From Hyposmocoma kahamanoa (taxonomy: Eukaryota > Arthropoda > Insecta > Lepidoptera > Cosmopterigidae), in assembly GCF_003589595.1 (NCBI RefSeq), contig NW_020654289.1, positions 7,866,776-7,930,775 of the forward strand: a stretch of 64,000 bases of DNA, written 5' to 3'. Under the pieces are notes generated by a model. It was not told the origin of the DNA and made no database searches. It saw only the letters and a program-made list of their open reading frames with translations. Positions 20,669 through 31,308 of this stretch are shown piece by piece. Position 1 is the stretch's first letter. Each line of letters starts with the position of its first letter. A program made the position numbers and the translations under genes.

Positions 20669-21206
20669 ATTTGAAATATACATATTATATGTTTATAAAG
20701 TACTGACGGTATAAAACAAATGAACTAAAGACAATTCCTTAAATGATTTGTTTGATATAAATATGACCACTACGCTATATGAGTTGGTTGGTAACAAATA
20801 TGGTAGAGCAGACTATGTTCTCACAGTATGTGATATTGCTCGTATATTCGACAGGTAGCTGGATGCTCCATGCCAACGTGAAATCTTCTTCACACGAATT
20901 AATAGTCAGTGTAACTGGAGCAGATCCTTTCTTCACTTCCTCTTATAATAATGGCATCCGCTACCATAGTAAACTACCACTATATGTATAGAATTCTGCC
21001 TTTGTTGAAAGCTTCCTTCAAGAGCCAGAGACTATAACGTGACATAAATATATTATTATGTTGCTCCGTAATCAATTGCTCATTTAATAATATTACTTCT
21101 TAGATATGGACTTTATTATGTTTTCCACGTTCTTTTAAAATCAATAGACAAATCTTATTGTTTTGAAAAATGTTACTAACTATGTTACGGCCTAATTAAT
21201 TGTGAA
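20669..21206. other. no gene recognised
   Basis: AT-rich unique sequence; nothing found. Confidence 0.45.
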
Positions 21207-21265
21207 CCTCGTTGTTAGCGACACGCCTGTACATAAAAGTTGCAGTGTTACTGAGAGTTTTTAAT
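21207..21265 (-). repeat. Repeat-B fragment
   Basis: GTTAGCGACACGCCTGTACA and AAGTTGCAGTGTTACTGAGA only. Confidence 0.6.
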
Positions 21266-21392
21266 CTAATAAGATAATATATTTCATTCCTATGCCATAC
21301 GCGTTAAGAATATTCTTCACTTTCAGTCGTCTTGTGTAATTGTTAAAATTATAAAGTTCACTTTTGATTTAACTGAAATTAATTTCAAAATG

Positions 21393-21625
21393 CTAGGCTT
21401 AGGTTCCACCCCTATATAGTGGATATATCGAAAAACCGCAAGAAGGATTATACTTCCACATCTAATTGGCGTACGGCATTGCAATGGAATTCCATACTTA
21501 CAGATTTGTTATAACTTGGCCTTTTCGAGACAAAGGTGTATAGGTATTATTTAGATGTGCATGCTCCATCACCGATCTCATCACTTTCCATCATCGATCT
21601 CATCACTTTCCATCATCGTCGTTTT
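21393..21625 (+). pseudogene. LINE ORF2 C-terminal remnant, same family as 38 kb
   Basis: Translates to RFHPYIVDISKNRKKDYT, TSNWRTALQWNSILTDLL, a stop, then LGLFETKVYRYYLDVHAP. It aligns block by block with the better copy at 38155-38640 (FHPDVVDIPKIRTKRYAS; FPERYNLSRFKARV). A 22-bp tandem duplication (CTCATCACTTTCCATCATCG) sits at its 3' end. Non-functional. Confidence 0.7.
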
Positions 21626-21784
21626 AATGACAAGGAACGCTGTCTACAAAATGATAAAAATATTTCTTAGTAACATATTATGCTGATATAGAGATATAGA
21701 CGTGAATAAAATTTTAAATAACAATAATGTGCCAAACAGCGATACCTGCTACGTGATCCCAATTCCCTATACTTTACCAAAGCA

Positions 21785-21903
21785 ACGACTTAACCTCAAG
21801 GGGCACTACCCAGAACACCCAGACCGAACCAATTTAGAAAAGTTAATTCCGTAAATTGGTTCACTGGGACCTCCTCATACAGCGCCCGCATGCTAACCAT
21901 TAG
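21785..21903 (-). repeat. SINE-F copy
   Basis: Reverse strand: GGGGCACTACCCAGAACACC, GAACCAATTTAGAAAAGTTA, then a tRNA-like head GCGCCCGCATGCTAACCATT. The B box is degraded. Confidence 0.6.
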
Positions 21904-22004
21904 GATACAAAAAAAGGTCATCAAAACGGTTACATATTTTCACGGCATGAAAATTTCCTATATTTTTATCAGAATTAATCTTACATCTTTCTTCTTTTTC
22001 TTTA

Positions 22005-22310
22005 CTCGTTCTCAAACTCCTGTGGTGTGTGGTGTAGGTCTTGTTCAATTTATGCTACACTTCCAATTCTTGAGCAGTTTCTAACCACTTTGTTCCCACC
22101 GGTCCTTTGTTATCGTCGTACCACGCTTCTGTGGTCTTCCTCTTGGGCCTATGGTCTCCATTCTACTTCCACTACCCAGCACCAACAGCAGTTTTCAATT
22201 GCTCTTTGGGTCACGTGAAGTTTGTGAAGAATCTCCGTAAAAACGAACGCCTCAGCCCATACGTAAGCACCGGGTAAAATACACTGGTCGTGAGTGCGAG
22301 CTTACAACTA
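22005..22310 (-). pseudogene. RTE-like LINE ORF C-terminal remnant, internally deleted
   Basis: Minus strand: ILPGAYVWAEAFVFTEIL, KLHVTQRAIEN, then a jump to VEVEWRP, GPRGRPQKRG, and in another frame KWLETAQELEV, stop, HKLNKTYTTHHRSL. The order 'YGAE.W / KL.V.QRA.E / RGRP.KRW..D / W...AQ' is the known end of RTE/CR1-type reverse transcriptases. About 70-100 residues between QRAIEN and the GRP motif are missing and at least two frameshifts are present. Confidence 0.65.
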
Positions 22311-22381
22311 TTGCATATTAAATAGGACAGTGTTTATTTCATTGAATATTTCTACTACCAATTATCTTTTATTATCTTTTA

Positions 22382-22610
22382 GTCTTTGTGATCGAACAAA
22401 CAAAAAGAATTCAAAGATTTGCAACAAGCACATAGAGAAATTCGTAACATCTGCTAACTCGATCTGTAGCTTAGTTAGAAGCAGTAGCCACGATTAGGCA
22501 ACAGATGCTAGTTCGAGTCCAGTCAGACCGAAGGAATTTTTCTTAGTGTTTGTTCGATATTCGCATCAATAATAATAAACTAGTATAGTAAGAGAATACT
22601 ACCTAATAAA
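22382..22610 (+). repeat. SINE-E copy
   Basis: AGATTTGCAACAAGCACATA, CTAACTCGATCTGTAGCTTA (A-box-like region), AGTTCGAGTCCAGTCAGACC (B-box region), GAAGGAATTTTTCTTAGTGT and a diverged 3' tail. tRNA-derived, not a functional tRNA. Confidence 0.75.
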
Positions 22611-22642
22611 AAGTATCATTAGATTAATGTTGTGTGACATTA

Positions 22643-22982
22643 GAGCGGTTACACACGACGACTTTAAGCAGGCATGCAAACGCGATGTAAATGCGATACA
22701 AAAGCGATGCAAACGCGATACAAACGCGTTGTACGTTTTAAATTAATTAGCTAATTTATTTATTTAATGTATTTGTATTTCACTTTTCAATTTATAATTA
22801 ACAAAACAAAATAATGTGCATTAACCTATCCTGCTTTTTCGTACATGCTTATTAGTTATTCAACATAAGCGACTGTATCGATGCAGTCGCGCGTTTGCAT
22901 CGATGCAATTGCCTATATATCGCAAGTATAGCGATGCAATCGCACATTCGTGAAATGCTAAAAGTCGCGAGTATAATCACTC
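22643..22982. mobile_element. 340-bp MITE with TTA target duplication
   Basis: TTA flanks both ends (22640-22642 and 22983-22985). Ends are GAGCGGTTACACACGACGAC and, inverted at the right, GAGTGATTATACTCGCGACT. Subterminal regions hold an array of a roughly 11-bp motif, GCGATGCAAAC / GCGATACAAAC (five units at 22675-22730), and its inverse near 22870-22950. The 3-bp TTA duplication fits the PIF/Harbinger superfamily. No coding region. Confidence 0.75.
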
Positions 22983-22985
22983 TTA

Positions 22986-23523
22986 ATGCGACCATTTGTT
23001 GGAATAAGATGGAATAATAAGAATCTTTATGGAATGGACACATATTTTTATTTAGATTAATCGCTAAATCTAAATGTACTTAATACCACGTCGCGTCGCA
23101 TTGCGCCAGCCCTACTCAACGCCGGCACCTTTTCGATCAGCATGCAAATTACAACCCTCTGTATACTAACAAGCTTACCAGTAAAATTATAAAGAGAAAC
23201 ACACTCTAACAAATAATAGCTAAGGACCAACTTTGCGTGAATGGTCCGGACGAGGACCCATGTCATATGACGTCGACATGACAGTTGTTGAGTTCGTGAA
23301 GTGCGTTTGTTTTCATCGCGTTCCAGGGTTCAATATCTCATGACAAGAGCTTTAATCGCCTTAAAAGCACTTGTTTTTGTGCCATGAATAAAAAAAATAA
23401 TTCAAAAGATACATACAACCTACTTTGGGTTAACGTTGACAACGGTATAAACCTGTTCTTAAAGGACCCGCACCTGGTAATGGGACATAAATGGATTAAA
23501 GAGTGAATACGCGTTTCGATGAT
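22986..23523. other. no gene recognised
   Basis: Mixed composition with some CpG at 23085-23130. No repeat or coding signal recognised. Confidence 0.4.
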
Positions 23524-23640
23524 CTCGATGGCTCAGCGGGTAATATTGTTGGCGCTACATAAGGAAGTCCCAGGTCTGATACTCGGTAGGACTAATTTGA
23601 AAAACGAACTTTTCTAAGCTGGGGCCGTACTCACGAAGCA
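23524..23640 (+). repeat. SINE-F copy, 3' truncated
   Basis: Degenerate A box (TCGATGGCTCAGCGGGTAAT), ACTCGGTAGGACTAATTTGA and CGAACTTTTCTAAGCTGG as in the other SINE-F copies. Confidence 0.65.
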
Positions 23641-24181
23641 CGAAATCCGTAGCTGTGACCGTTTTCCCATTATGGATGTTCTTACCGTCAATTTTATAAA
23701 ACAATGCTTTTGTTAAAGTTAAAATAAGAGCTTGGATAAAATATTACAAATATACCATATTTTCTATTTTATCACCATTTCAAAATTCACGAGTATAGAA
23801 GCGCTATTGTTTGCCACGACTACAGTAAAGGGTTAAATCTTTTATTTACCATTTTATAAAAAAAAGTCCGTATATTTACACATACGCTTTGTAAAAGCAA
23901 ACAATATAACTATAGTAAAATATGGGACAGCAAACGCTCCACGCAAACTTTTTAATTTAATCCGAAGCTGTTATTGTTTGGAGTTAGTGCTGCTGAAACT
24001 CGATCGACACTTCAATCAGAAAACTTTATTTCAGAAATGGGTGAAATTTCTCTATTAACCTGGTTAGCTAGAAATACTTTTGCTTTTACTAAAACAATGG
24101 TTTTAGCCGTTGAATACCCGGTAATCGGTGATTATTGATATTTAAAAACGGTTTTTATCAAGCCGTAGACAAAGACGAATA
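23641..24181. other. no gene recognised
   Basis: AT-rich unique sequence up to the assembly gap. Confidence 0.45.
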
Positions 24182-24581
24182 NNNNNNNNNNNNNNNNNNN
24201 NNNNNNNNNNNNNNNNNNNNNNNNNNNNNNNNNNNNNNNNNNNNNNNNNNNNNNNNNNNNNNNNNNNNNNNNNNNNNNNNNNNNNNNNNNNNNNNNNNNN
24301 NNNNNNNNNNNNNNNNNNNNNNNNNNNNNNNNNNNNNNNNNNNNNNNNNNNNNNNNNNNNNNNNNNNNNNNNNNNNNNNNNNNNNNNNNNNNNNNNNNNN
24401 NNNNNNNNNNNNNNNNNNNNNNNNNNNNNNNNNNNNNNNNNNNNNNNNNNNNNNNNNNNNNNNNNNNNNNNNNNNNNNNNNNNNNNNNNNNNNNNNNNNN
24501 NNNNNNNNNNNNNNNNNNNNNNNNNNNNNNNNNNNNNNNNNNNNNNNNNNNNNNNNNNNNNNNNNNNNNNNNNNNNNNNNN
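24182..24581. other. assembly gap, 400 N
   Basis: Exactly 400 undetermined bases. Apparent long open frames across it are artefacts. Confidence 0.99.
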
Positions 24582-24649
24582 GTGGCAAAACTATTAAAGT
24601 ATCGATATTTATTTCGCAGCAGCACTATGAAATCTGTTTGACAGTCGTT

Positions 24650-24860
24650 ACTTTTTACAATAAAGCCGTTACGGCGGAGCGCTGTTTTTAAGCACTGAAT
24701 AAAGCTCAACTCTTTGGCCATTGTTGTGCTCCGCATTACTTTGCACCGTTTCGCTCCGTACCGAAATGATTCCGTTTCAATATTTTAATGCGTTTTAATG
24801 CGTAAATTAATGACCGCCAACTCGTTAATGTAAATTTACGACCGCAATCCGTTTACAGCG
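24650..24860. other. conserved-looking non-coding block
   Basis: Single-copy, with homeodomain-like words: GCGTTTTAATGCGTAAATTA, TAATGACCGCC and CTCGTTAATGTAAATTTACG. No reading frame. Possible cis-regulatory element; inference only. Confidence 0.25.
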
Positions 24861-25054
24861 AAGTAAATTTTATTGTGGAATAAATAAGATCATTTGTGAT
24901 TTTAATAAAATTAACTTAATAAAATACAGATAATGTGGTGAAATTCTAATAACAAACGATTAAAAACAATTAATATTTTTACTATTTTTTTTATAATTCT
25001 ATTTTATTCATTACTAATAATAAAAATCGTTTTAGATGTACTAATTACAAGCGA

Positions 25055-25185
25055 TGCGAGAAGGATTGCTTTTTATTTGAGAGGTCAACGGTTCGAGTCC
25101 ATGTGGAGGCATGATCTAACCTAAGAAGAGGTCCGTGCCCGACAGTGGGGCGTTTAATGAGATGACGATAATGATGATGATGAAA
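25055..25185 (+). repeat. SINE-H 3' part
   Basis: GTCAACGGTTCGAGTCCATG (B-box-like), AGGTCCGTGCCCGACAGTGG, GGCGTTTAATGAGATGACGA and a (ATGATG)n tail. This tail is common in lepidopteran SINEs. Its 5' part is degraded. Confidence 0.6.
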
Positions 25186-25534
25186 TGTACTGGTTAAAAG
25201 CAAGTTTTTTATCCTACCAATACCACGGTACGTTCTTCCCAGCACCGACACCCCCTGTTCGCTCTACATGTAATCCATCGCCACAGAGGCACTAGGGCTG
25301 CCAACAAATTGACTTCATGTTAGAGCGTGAAATCGTAATTAACATTATGATGCAAGAAGTATCTACCTTATTAAATGTGAAGACAACATTGCAATTAAAA
25401 AAAAGCACTTTATACATTAATCCCATTAATAGATGTATAGAACAAATAGTGTATATTGTACAGGCATATTGTATAATGTAAGGGGCCTGACGGTATGACT
25501 GTCGGTCAATGGAAGCCATGGAGACAGTTTTTTT
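25186..25534. other. no gene recognised
   Basis: AT-rich unique sequence. Confidence 0.45.
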
Positions 25535-25743
25535 TATAATAACGCACACATTCAACATAGCTCCGCACTAGAGAAACCCTGTGTCGCAGGTGTCATGGAC
25601 ACACACATAGACAATCACAAATTACACCCCAACTCACGAGAAAAAGAAGTGTAGGCCATACAAACATTTCTTCCGGCCCGGGAATCGAACCTGGGACCTC
25701 TGCGTTGCAGTCTGGCATGGTGACCATTCAGCAATGGAGACAA
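25535..25743 (-). repeat. SINE-A copy
   Basis: Reverse strand: ATAATAACGCACACATTCAA tail, CTAGAGAAACCCTGTGTCGC, CAAATTACACCCCAACTCAC, CGGCCCGGGAATCGAACCTG (B box) and a head ending GGCATGGTGACCATTCAGCA. Confidence 0.9.
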
Positions 25744-25764
25744 TTAGTGTAAGAAGCAGTCTAT

Positions 25765-26058
25765 GTGGACACTTTAACCCTCTCCCGTAACCTTGCAAGC
25801 GTAGGCGGCGTAGACTCTGTCGCCAGAAGGGTCGAGAACCGCAAAAGGTTACAGGTTTGTGCTTTTTACGGTTGTTTACCACAAGCGAAGCTTCTAGCGA
25901 ACGAGCTTTCAGATCGCTTCGAAGAAATCTACTGTGACCACAAGCCTGGCAGCTATTTCCGCCAAAGAATAAATTTAGCTACTCAAAGGGGAAATGTTGC
26001 CCGCCTTCTGGGCACGATGCCCCAAAATACGGCTCTCGAGAACATTTTCTACTTATAA
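25765..26058 (+). CDS. orphan coding exon candidate, probably 3' terminal
   Basis: An open frame of about 97 codons ending at TAA 26056-26058 and closed upstream by TAA 25750-25752. It has no ATG near its start, so if real it is an internal or last exon entered through an upstream acceptor, for example the AG at 25803-25804. The translation looks like folded protein, not random: KRLQVCAFYGCLPQAKLLAN, ELSDRFEEIYCDHKPGSYF, RQRINLATQRGNVARLLG, then TMPQNTALENIFYL at the C-terminus. It has balanced charge, varied codons and a GC content clearly above its AT-rich flanks. No family is named; I do not recognise it with certainty. It follows a SINE-A directly. It may be the end of a gene whose other exons lie upstream (possibly in the gap) or a processed remnant. 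No AATAAA was seen just downstream. Confidence 0.5.
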   Translation: MDTLTLSRNLASVGGVDSVARRVENRKRLQVCAFYGCLPQAKLLANELSDRFEEIYCDHKPGSYFRQRINLATQRGNVARLLGTMPQNTALENIFYL

Positions 26059-27462
26059 ACTTTGAAATACTTTATATTTATATTATGTATTATATTATCT
26101 CTCGAAATTTTCTATGCGTAAGTAATAATTTTTTTTTAATTGTCAAATTTATGTTTAAAGATTTATTAGCCTGGCTCTAGCGATATCCACCATTAGGTTT
26201 CAAATTAACTGAAATTGTACTTAAAGTAATAATTAAGAGAGCTTAAATTGGGTACGCCGTGTCCTTACTTCAGAGACGGGCGGAAGATAATATTGATTAA
26301 AAATACTAGACTAATATAAGACGACGGCTACCCAAAATATCTCCACGGATTGTTCTGACTTCTGAATAATTATTAAATAATTGGCTGACACCCCGTGTTA
26401 TTGAAGTGGCTTTTCTCTAATGTTTTGAACGATAACAGCTTTTAAGACAGCGTTATCAAACTGTAATTACAAAATATATAAGCAGGACCAGTAATTAGCA
26501 GGTAAATAGTCGTAAATGTACGTGTTTGCATAAAGAAATAAATGGTAATGACAACTTTTACGATTGTGGAAAGAACTTCCTTCTAAAATTGGACATTCTA
26601 AGTCACACTTCAAAAAAGGAAAGGATTGTCAATTCGATTGTACTTTTTTCGCGTTTCCTCGTTAGTTCTAAGTTGTGTATGTACCGTTTTTCTGTTTATG
26701 CGTCAGTAATAAAATGTATATGTATCTGTCTTATATGCTTCATTGACAGGGTAGCTTTATAGCTACACAATATATGAAACAATACTGTGCATAAGTGAGT
26801 GACTTGCTAAAGGTGTAGATTTGAAAACTTGTATTACATACAGGCTGGCCGACTTTCACCTCTCGAACAAAAAAATCTATTTATTGTGCCACAATTTTCT
26901 AAATTGTACAAGTAAACATTTTTTAACCAACTTGAATGTAAAAATTTAAATAAATTATATTATATATATAAGTGATGAAAGTGCCACCATATTGACCAAG
27001 AACAATATTGTTAAGTAAGTTATTTATATAATATCACATATTCAATGTCGCGTATGGGTAAAGTGTCACAAGTGGAAGCAGTTGACGACAGCGTAGTTCT
27101 ATTTCTTGTAAGTACGATGTAGTACAATTTTCTGTCAAGTTTTATTCAAGTAGAATCCTTGTTAGACAACCTGGTCTAAAAATTAAAAAAATTTCTTGTA
27201 CCCAGAATAAAACTGTATTTAATTTTTACGGTAATCGATAAATTTGTACTCAAAAACAGAATATTTCAAAATATATTTTGAATTATATTCACTTCCTAAA
27301 ATGAGGATTTTGGCCCAAAAGTACCCATATTCATTTGTTTTTTCTACGATATTAAAAGATAATAAAAACTGAAGTAGGTATAAAAAAATGAAACACATAC
27401 AATTGTTAAGTTTTGCGATTGTTGCACAAACTATACATTTTTTCGAATCTAAATTGGGTATG
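26059..27462. other. no gene recognised
   Basis: AT-rich low-repeat sequence. One 78-codon frame at 26526-26762 has no coding character. Confidence 0.45.
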
Positions 27463-27939
27463 TTTCTGAGTGCTTTTTCTGAGTGTTCGATCTTTGTATT
27501 AATAATTATAACAAACTAGTGGAGTAATTTCACAAAAAATAATTGAATATCAATTCAATAAAAATTTAATTAATACAGTGAATAGCGACATCTCTCGCCA
27601 GGACTGGTAGCTGTAAAGGTACTAACTGGGTGATAAATCTGTCAAAGATTTCTCATAGATGGCGCTACGACTAAAAAGTCGTTGAAAAACCAAGTACAAA
27701 GACACGACGCAAGCACATAGAAAAATTCGTGAGGTCCGTTGGTTCGTTCCGTGGCTTAGTTGGTATAGCGTCTGGCACGGTATGCAAGAAGACGTCGGTT
27801 CGAATCCGACCGGATCGAAGGAATTTTTTCTGAGTGCTTTTTCTGAGTGTTCGATCTTTGTATTAATAATTATAACAAACTAGTGGAGTAATTTCACAAA
27901 AAATAATTGAATATCAATTCAATAAAAATTTAATTAATA
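27463..27939 (+). repeat. SINE-E flanked by perfect 113-bp direct repeats
   Basis: 27463-27575 and 27827-27939 appear identical over 113 bp (TTTCTGAGTGCTTTTTCTGA ... AAAATTTAATTAATA), 364 bp apart. Between them is the rest of a SINE-E: GGTAGCTGTAAAGGTAC, GATGGCGCTACGACTAAAAA, then a tRNA-like segment 27748-27818 with GTGGCTTAGTTGGTATAGCG and GGTTCGAATCCGACCGGATC. The acceptor-like ends pair, but the anticodon arm is not convincing, so it is not called as a tRNA gene. Confidence 0.85.
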
Positions 27940-27995
27940 TGTTTGTTTTTTCAAACAAACCAACGTTTCGGGCCCTTTACGGTTGACTCAATTTG
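27940..27995 (+). repeat. Repeat-D fragment
   Basis: TTTTTTCAAACAAACCAACG, TTTCGGGCCCTTTACGGTTG only. Confidence 0.7.
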
Positions 27996-30235
27996 ACAAT
28001 TAAAAAATTTTTTTATACGTAAAAATAGCATCCAAACAGAAATAATTATGTGCTTTAGTATCATTTAAAATAAAGTTGTAGAAAAAACATTGAATGTGGG
28101 TTACTTTTACGCTGATAGCCTCAATTATAGTGAAATAAAAAAAAATCATATTAAATTTTGCACTTTTAAAGGAACACAAAAGTTTTACTTGTAAGCTAAA
28201 GTGTTGGAAGACATAAGTTTATAAAAGAAACTATTGTTTAAATCCATTATCGTGGCCACGGACAAGTATTCGCTATAATTGCTTATTTTCCACTCAAACT
28301 CGTGTAACTTTTCCATCCCACACTGGTGGTTTTTCTTTTCATTTGCCGAAGTAATTTCGCACGAGCTAAGTGATATTAAAACCATGTAAAAGATTTTATT
28401 TTTATACACTTTATTTTTCCGAGTAACGTTTCTTCGAGAACTTTAAGTTCCCTGAACAAGTTTCACTGTGAAAAAATGTTATTAAATTGCATTGCATTAT
28501 AGATTCTAAGACTGTCGTGGTTATTCACTAAATTAACACTAATTACAGGTTTTATTACCGCGACGGTATCACTAATATACTATAATAACTGCAGATTATT
28601 TTCCCGGTATTTCGGGGAGATAGCACCGTGTTTTCAAAGTGCTAGTGTACATGGGGCTTTATTATAGGCACAAATTTGTTGAGTGGTATTGGAATTTATT
28701 TAGTATGCCCTACTAAATAAATTCGTTTGGCTTGTCGTGAGCGAGGGTTCGATAATCCAACCTAGCGTCAGGATTCAAAGAATCAATGCGATTTTGAATA
28801 GCGTGTTATAGTAAACTATACCAACTTAGTCAAATTAAATGTTCGACGTCTATGATTATTAGCTATTGGAATTGAAGGAGTTAATTTGGCAAAACTAAAG
28901 AGTAACATGGACATTCCCTTCTACAAATCTCGGGACTGATTATAATTGACTATGCGTATTATTTCTTGAAATTTAACCTTCGTATACCTGTTCCAAATTT
29001 TGTAACACGCGCACGGTCTGTGAGACCGAAAGTGTTAGGTCCATTTCAGTATGTTGTTTTGTAAAATATTATCATATAATTAACTTTTATATTAGACAGG
29101 AATACGTGATATAATATCAAACACAGTTTTATAGAAAATCCCTTTTTTAATTTGAGGTACATTTTAGAGTTTTATTACAGCCACAGGAAAGTTACTATAT
29201 TCCTAGGAGCCTCAAAAACTTTAAAAAAATATACTTTTTATAGTATCAAAATAAAAGAAACTCTCAAGTGTCAAAGAATAATGTATAAAATTTTAAAAAC
29301 ATTGAACTAAATAGCATGTTGCATACAAAATATATCTTGCTCAGAAATACATCTTACTGTCACTGATGGAGCATTTTTATTACACTCAATTTAACCATAT
29401 TGGCCCGGGTAGTAGTCTAGAAACTTGTCCACACTTTCAGATCTATCTCCTGTTTTGTATCATTTCTTACTTGCAGCACTTCTATATGTCCCTGAAAGTC
29501 ACTGTTATTTGGAATCGGAGTCATCCTCTTCAAAAACCTTCTCATGCGTTCTTCATACATGTAATAGGTAATAAAATATAACCTAAAATAATTTACAAAT
29601 TATTGTAATAAAAAACACGGCAAACGATAAAGCGCGGGTATACGAATTTAAGTACATTGGCGACAAATTATCGTTAATATTACGTGTTTGCTATAAATTA
29701 CTGTTTCTCAAAAAATATTATTATAGTTGTGTTTTTACAGGCACTCACGTATTTAAGTACTTTAGCCATTTAAAAATTAAACACGAGAAAGCCTATATTT
29801 TGGAACGTGAAGAAAATAAACAGTAAAACAAGAAATTGTGTACGCATTGATGACGAAATGGGTATGTCCATAATAAGAAAACGTTCATACTTTAGGTAAA
29901 TTAACTCCATTAATTCCGATCACTAATGATTACACATGGAAGTCAAAATATAATTAATTTAGTTTCATTATTGTCTAAATTTATACTTCGAAAATGTTAC
30001 ATGTTTTATAAATAATTAAAAAAATCAATACGGAAGACTATATTTTTAAAAAGTCATAATAACGTGACGGAAAGGATTGAATAATGAGCCTTAACTCATT
30101 AAGCGCCTAGACATACAACACGAGCAATATTTCAACAACGCCGCATTGCGCTCGCTTTTCACGCACGCTCTCTTTCTTGTTCGTTAGTTAAAATGTCAAG
30201 AAATATGCTCTGTTAAATCTTTTTACTTATATGAA
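27996..30235. other. long low-repeat stretch, no gene recognised
   Basis: AT-rich. A 74-codon minus-strand frame (28409 to 28185) has a weakly hydrophobic N-terminus after an internal ATG but no recognisable family. Nothing else was found. Confidence 0.4.
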
Positions 30236-30442
30236 ACACCTAAACAATATATATTATATATGTAAGACTTAAATACCTTCGATAGTAGTCAAGTTTCAGA
30301 ACATCATTAAATTGTTTTTAAAAGATTTAGAAGGTTCTACACCTAAACAATATATATTATATATGTAAGACTTAAGTACCTTCAATAGTAGTCAAGTTTT
30401 CAGAACATCATTAAATTGTTTTTAAAAGATTTAAAAGGTTCT
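30236..30442 (+). repeat. tandem duplication, 2 x 103 bp
   Basis: ACACCTAAACAATATATATT starts both units (30236 and 30339). They differ by a few substitutions and one inserted T, so the duplication is not brand new. Confidence 0.9.
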
Positions 30443-31092
30443 ACACTTTCCAAATTAAGGTCAACCACTACTGAGTTAAAACATGTCTACTAATCACAAG
30501 TTATTACTGTTCACAACGCAAAAATTAAAATTATTTAGCTCTAGGATAAAAATTTTAATCCCAAAATGAAATTTAGGTGTACCGTAGCAAAGTTCTACGA
30601 ACGTAGCAAATTGCTACGACGCGAACTTAGCATACTGTACCGTCATAAATTAAAGTAAAATAATGAAATTGCCGTTCGAAAGTTCTGACCACTTTGAAAT
30701 GCAATAAAGCCTTTTAGGCGTAAGATTTAGATTAGAAACTTTTTTAAATAATAATTTAAAGCTCCTAAATTTCAATGAATGAATGAAAATGTTTTTACCA
30801 TGAAAACAATTTCACAAAGGGATAAATGAGCTTCCGGCAAAATGGCAGGAGTGTATTGACAAAGGTAAATGTTATTTTAGTTTTTGTGCCATACGTGTTG
30901 TATTGTTCTAGAATATTTCATATTTTTTTACTGTATTTCGTTGGTAAATCCATTTGCATTTTCACCGCTGTCACCATAACTACAACATCGTAGTTCAATG
31001 TACATATATTAACATCGTAGGTTATGATTTAAAAATAAAGGACATACTCATACATGAAAAGCACGTGCTACACAAGTATTAGTCATTAGTAC
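30443..31092. other. no gene recognised
   Basis: AT-rich unique sequence. Confidence 0.45.
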
Positions 31093-31308
31093 TGCCTCCG
31101 TGGCCGAACGGTTACCATGCCGGACTGCCACGCAGAGGTTCCAGGTTCGATCCCCGGGCCGGGAGAAATATTTGTATGGCCTACATTTATTTCTCTCGTG
31201 AGTTTGGGTGTAATTTGTGGTTGTCTATGTGTGTGTCCATGGCACCCGCGACACAGGGTTTCCCTAGTGCGGGACTATGTTGATTGTGAGCGTTATTATT
31301 ATTAGTAG
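31093..31308 (+). repeat. SINE-A, full-length reference copy
   Basis: tRNA-derived head with an A-box-like TCCGTGGCCGAACGGTTACC and B box GGTTCGATCCC, then GGGAGAAATATTTGTATGGC, GTGAGTTTGGGTGTAATTTG, GACACAGGGTTTCCCTAGTG and a TTATTATTATTA tail. Transcribed by RNA polymerase III and mobilised by a LINE, by analogy with other SINEs. Confidence 0.9.

Noticed and set aside
24135..24736. 148-192-codon frames
   Set aside because: They are made almost wholly of N from the assembly gap.
27748..27818. tRNA gene
   Set aside because: A and B boxes and acceptor pairing are visible, but the anticodon arm is poor and the same segment recurs inside SINE-E copies with shared flanks, so it is a SINE head.
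28185..28409. possible small secreted peptide on the minus strand
   Set aside because: The hydrophobic start is weak, no homologue is recognised, and such frames are expected by chance in this AT content.
31093..31165. tRNA gene in SINE-A
   Set aside because: The segment is followed by the same SINE body as about a dozen other copies.
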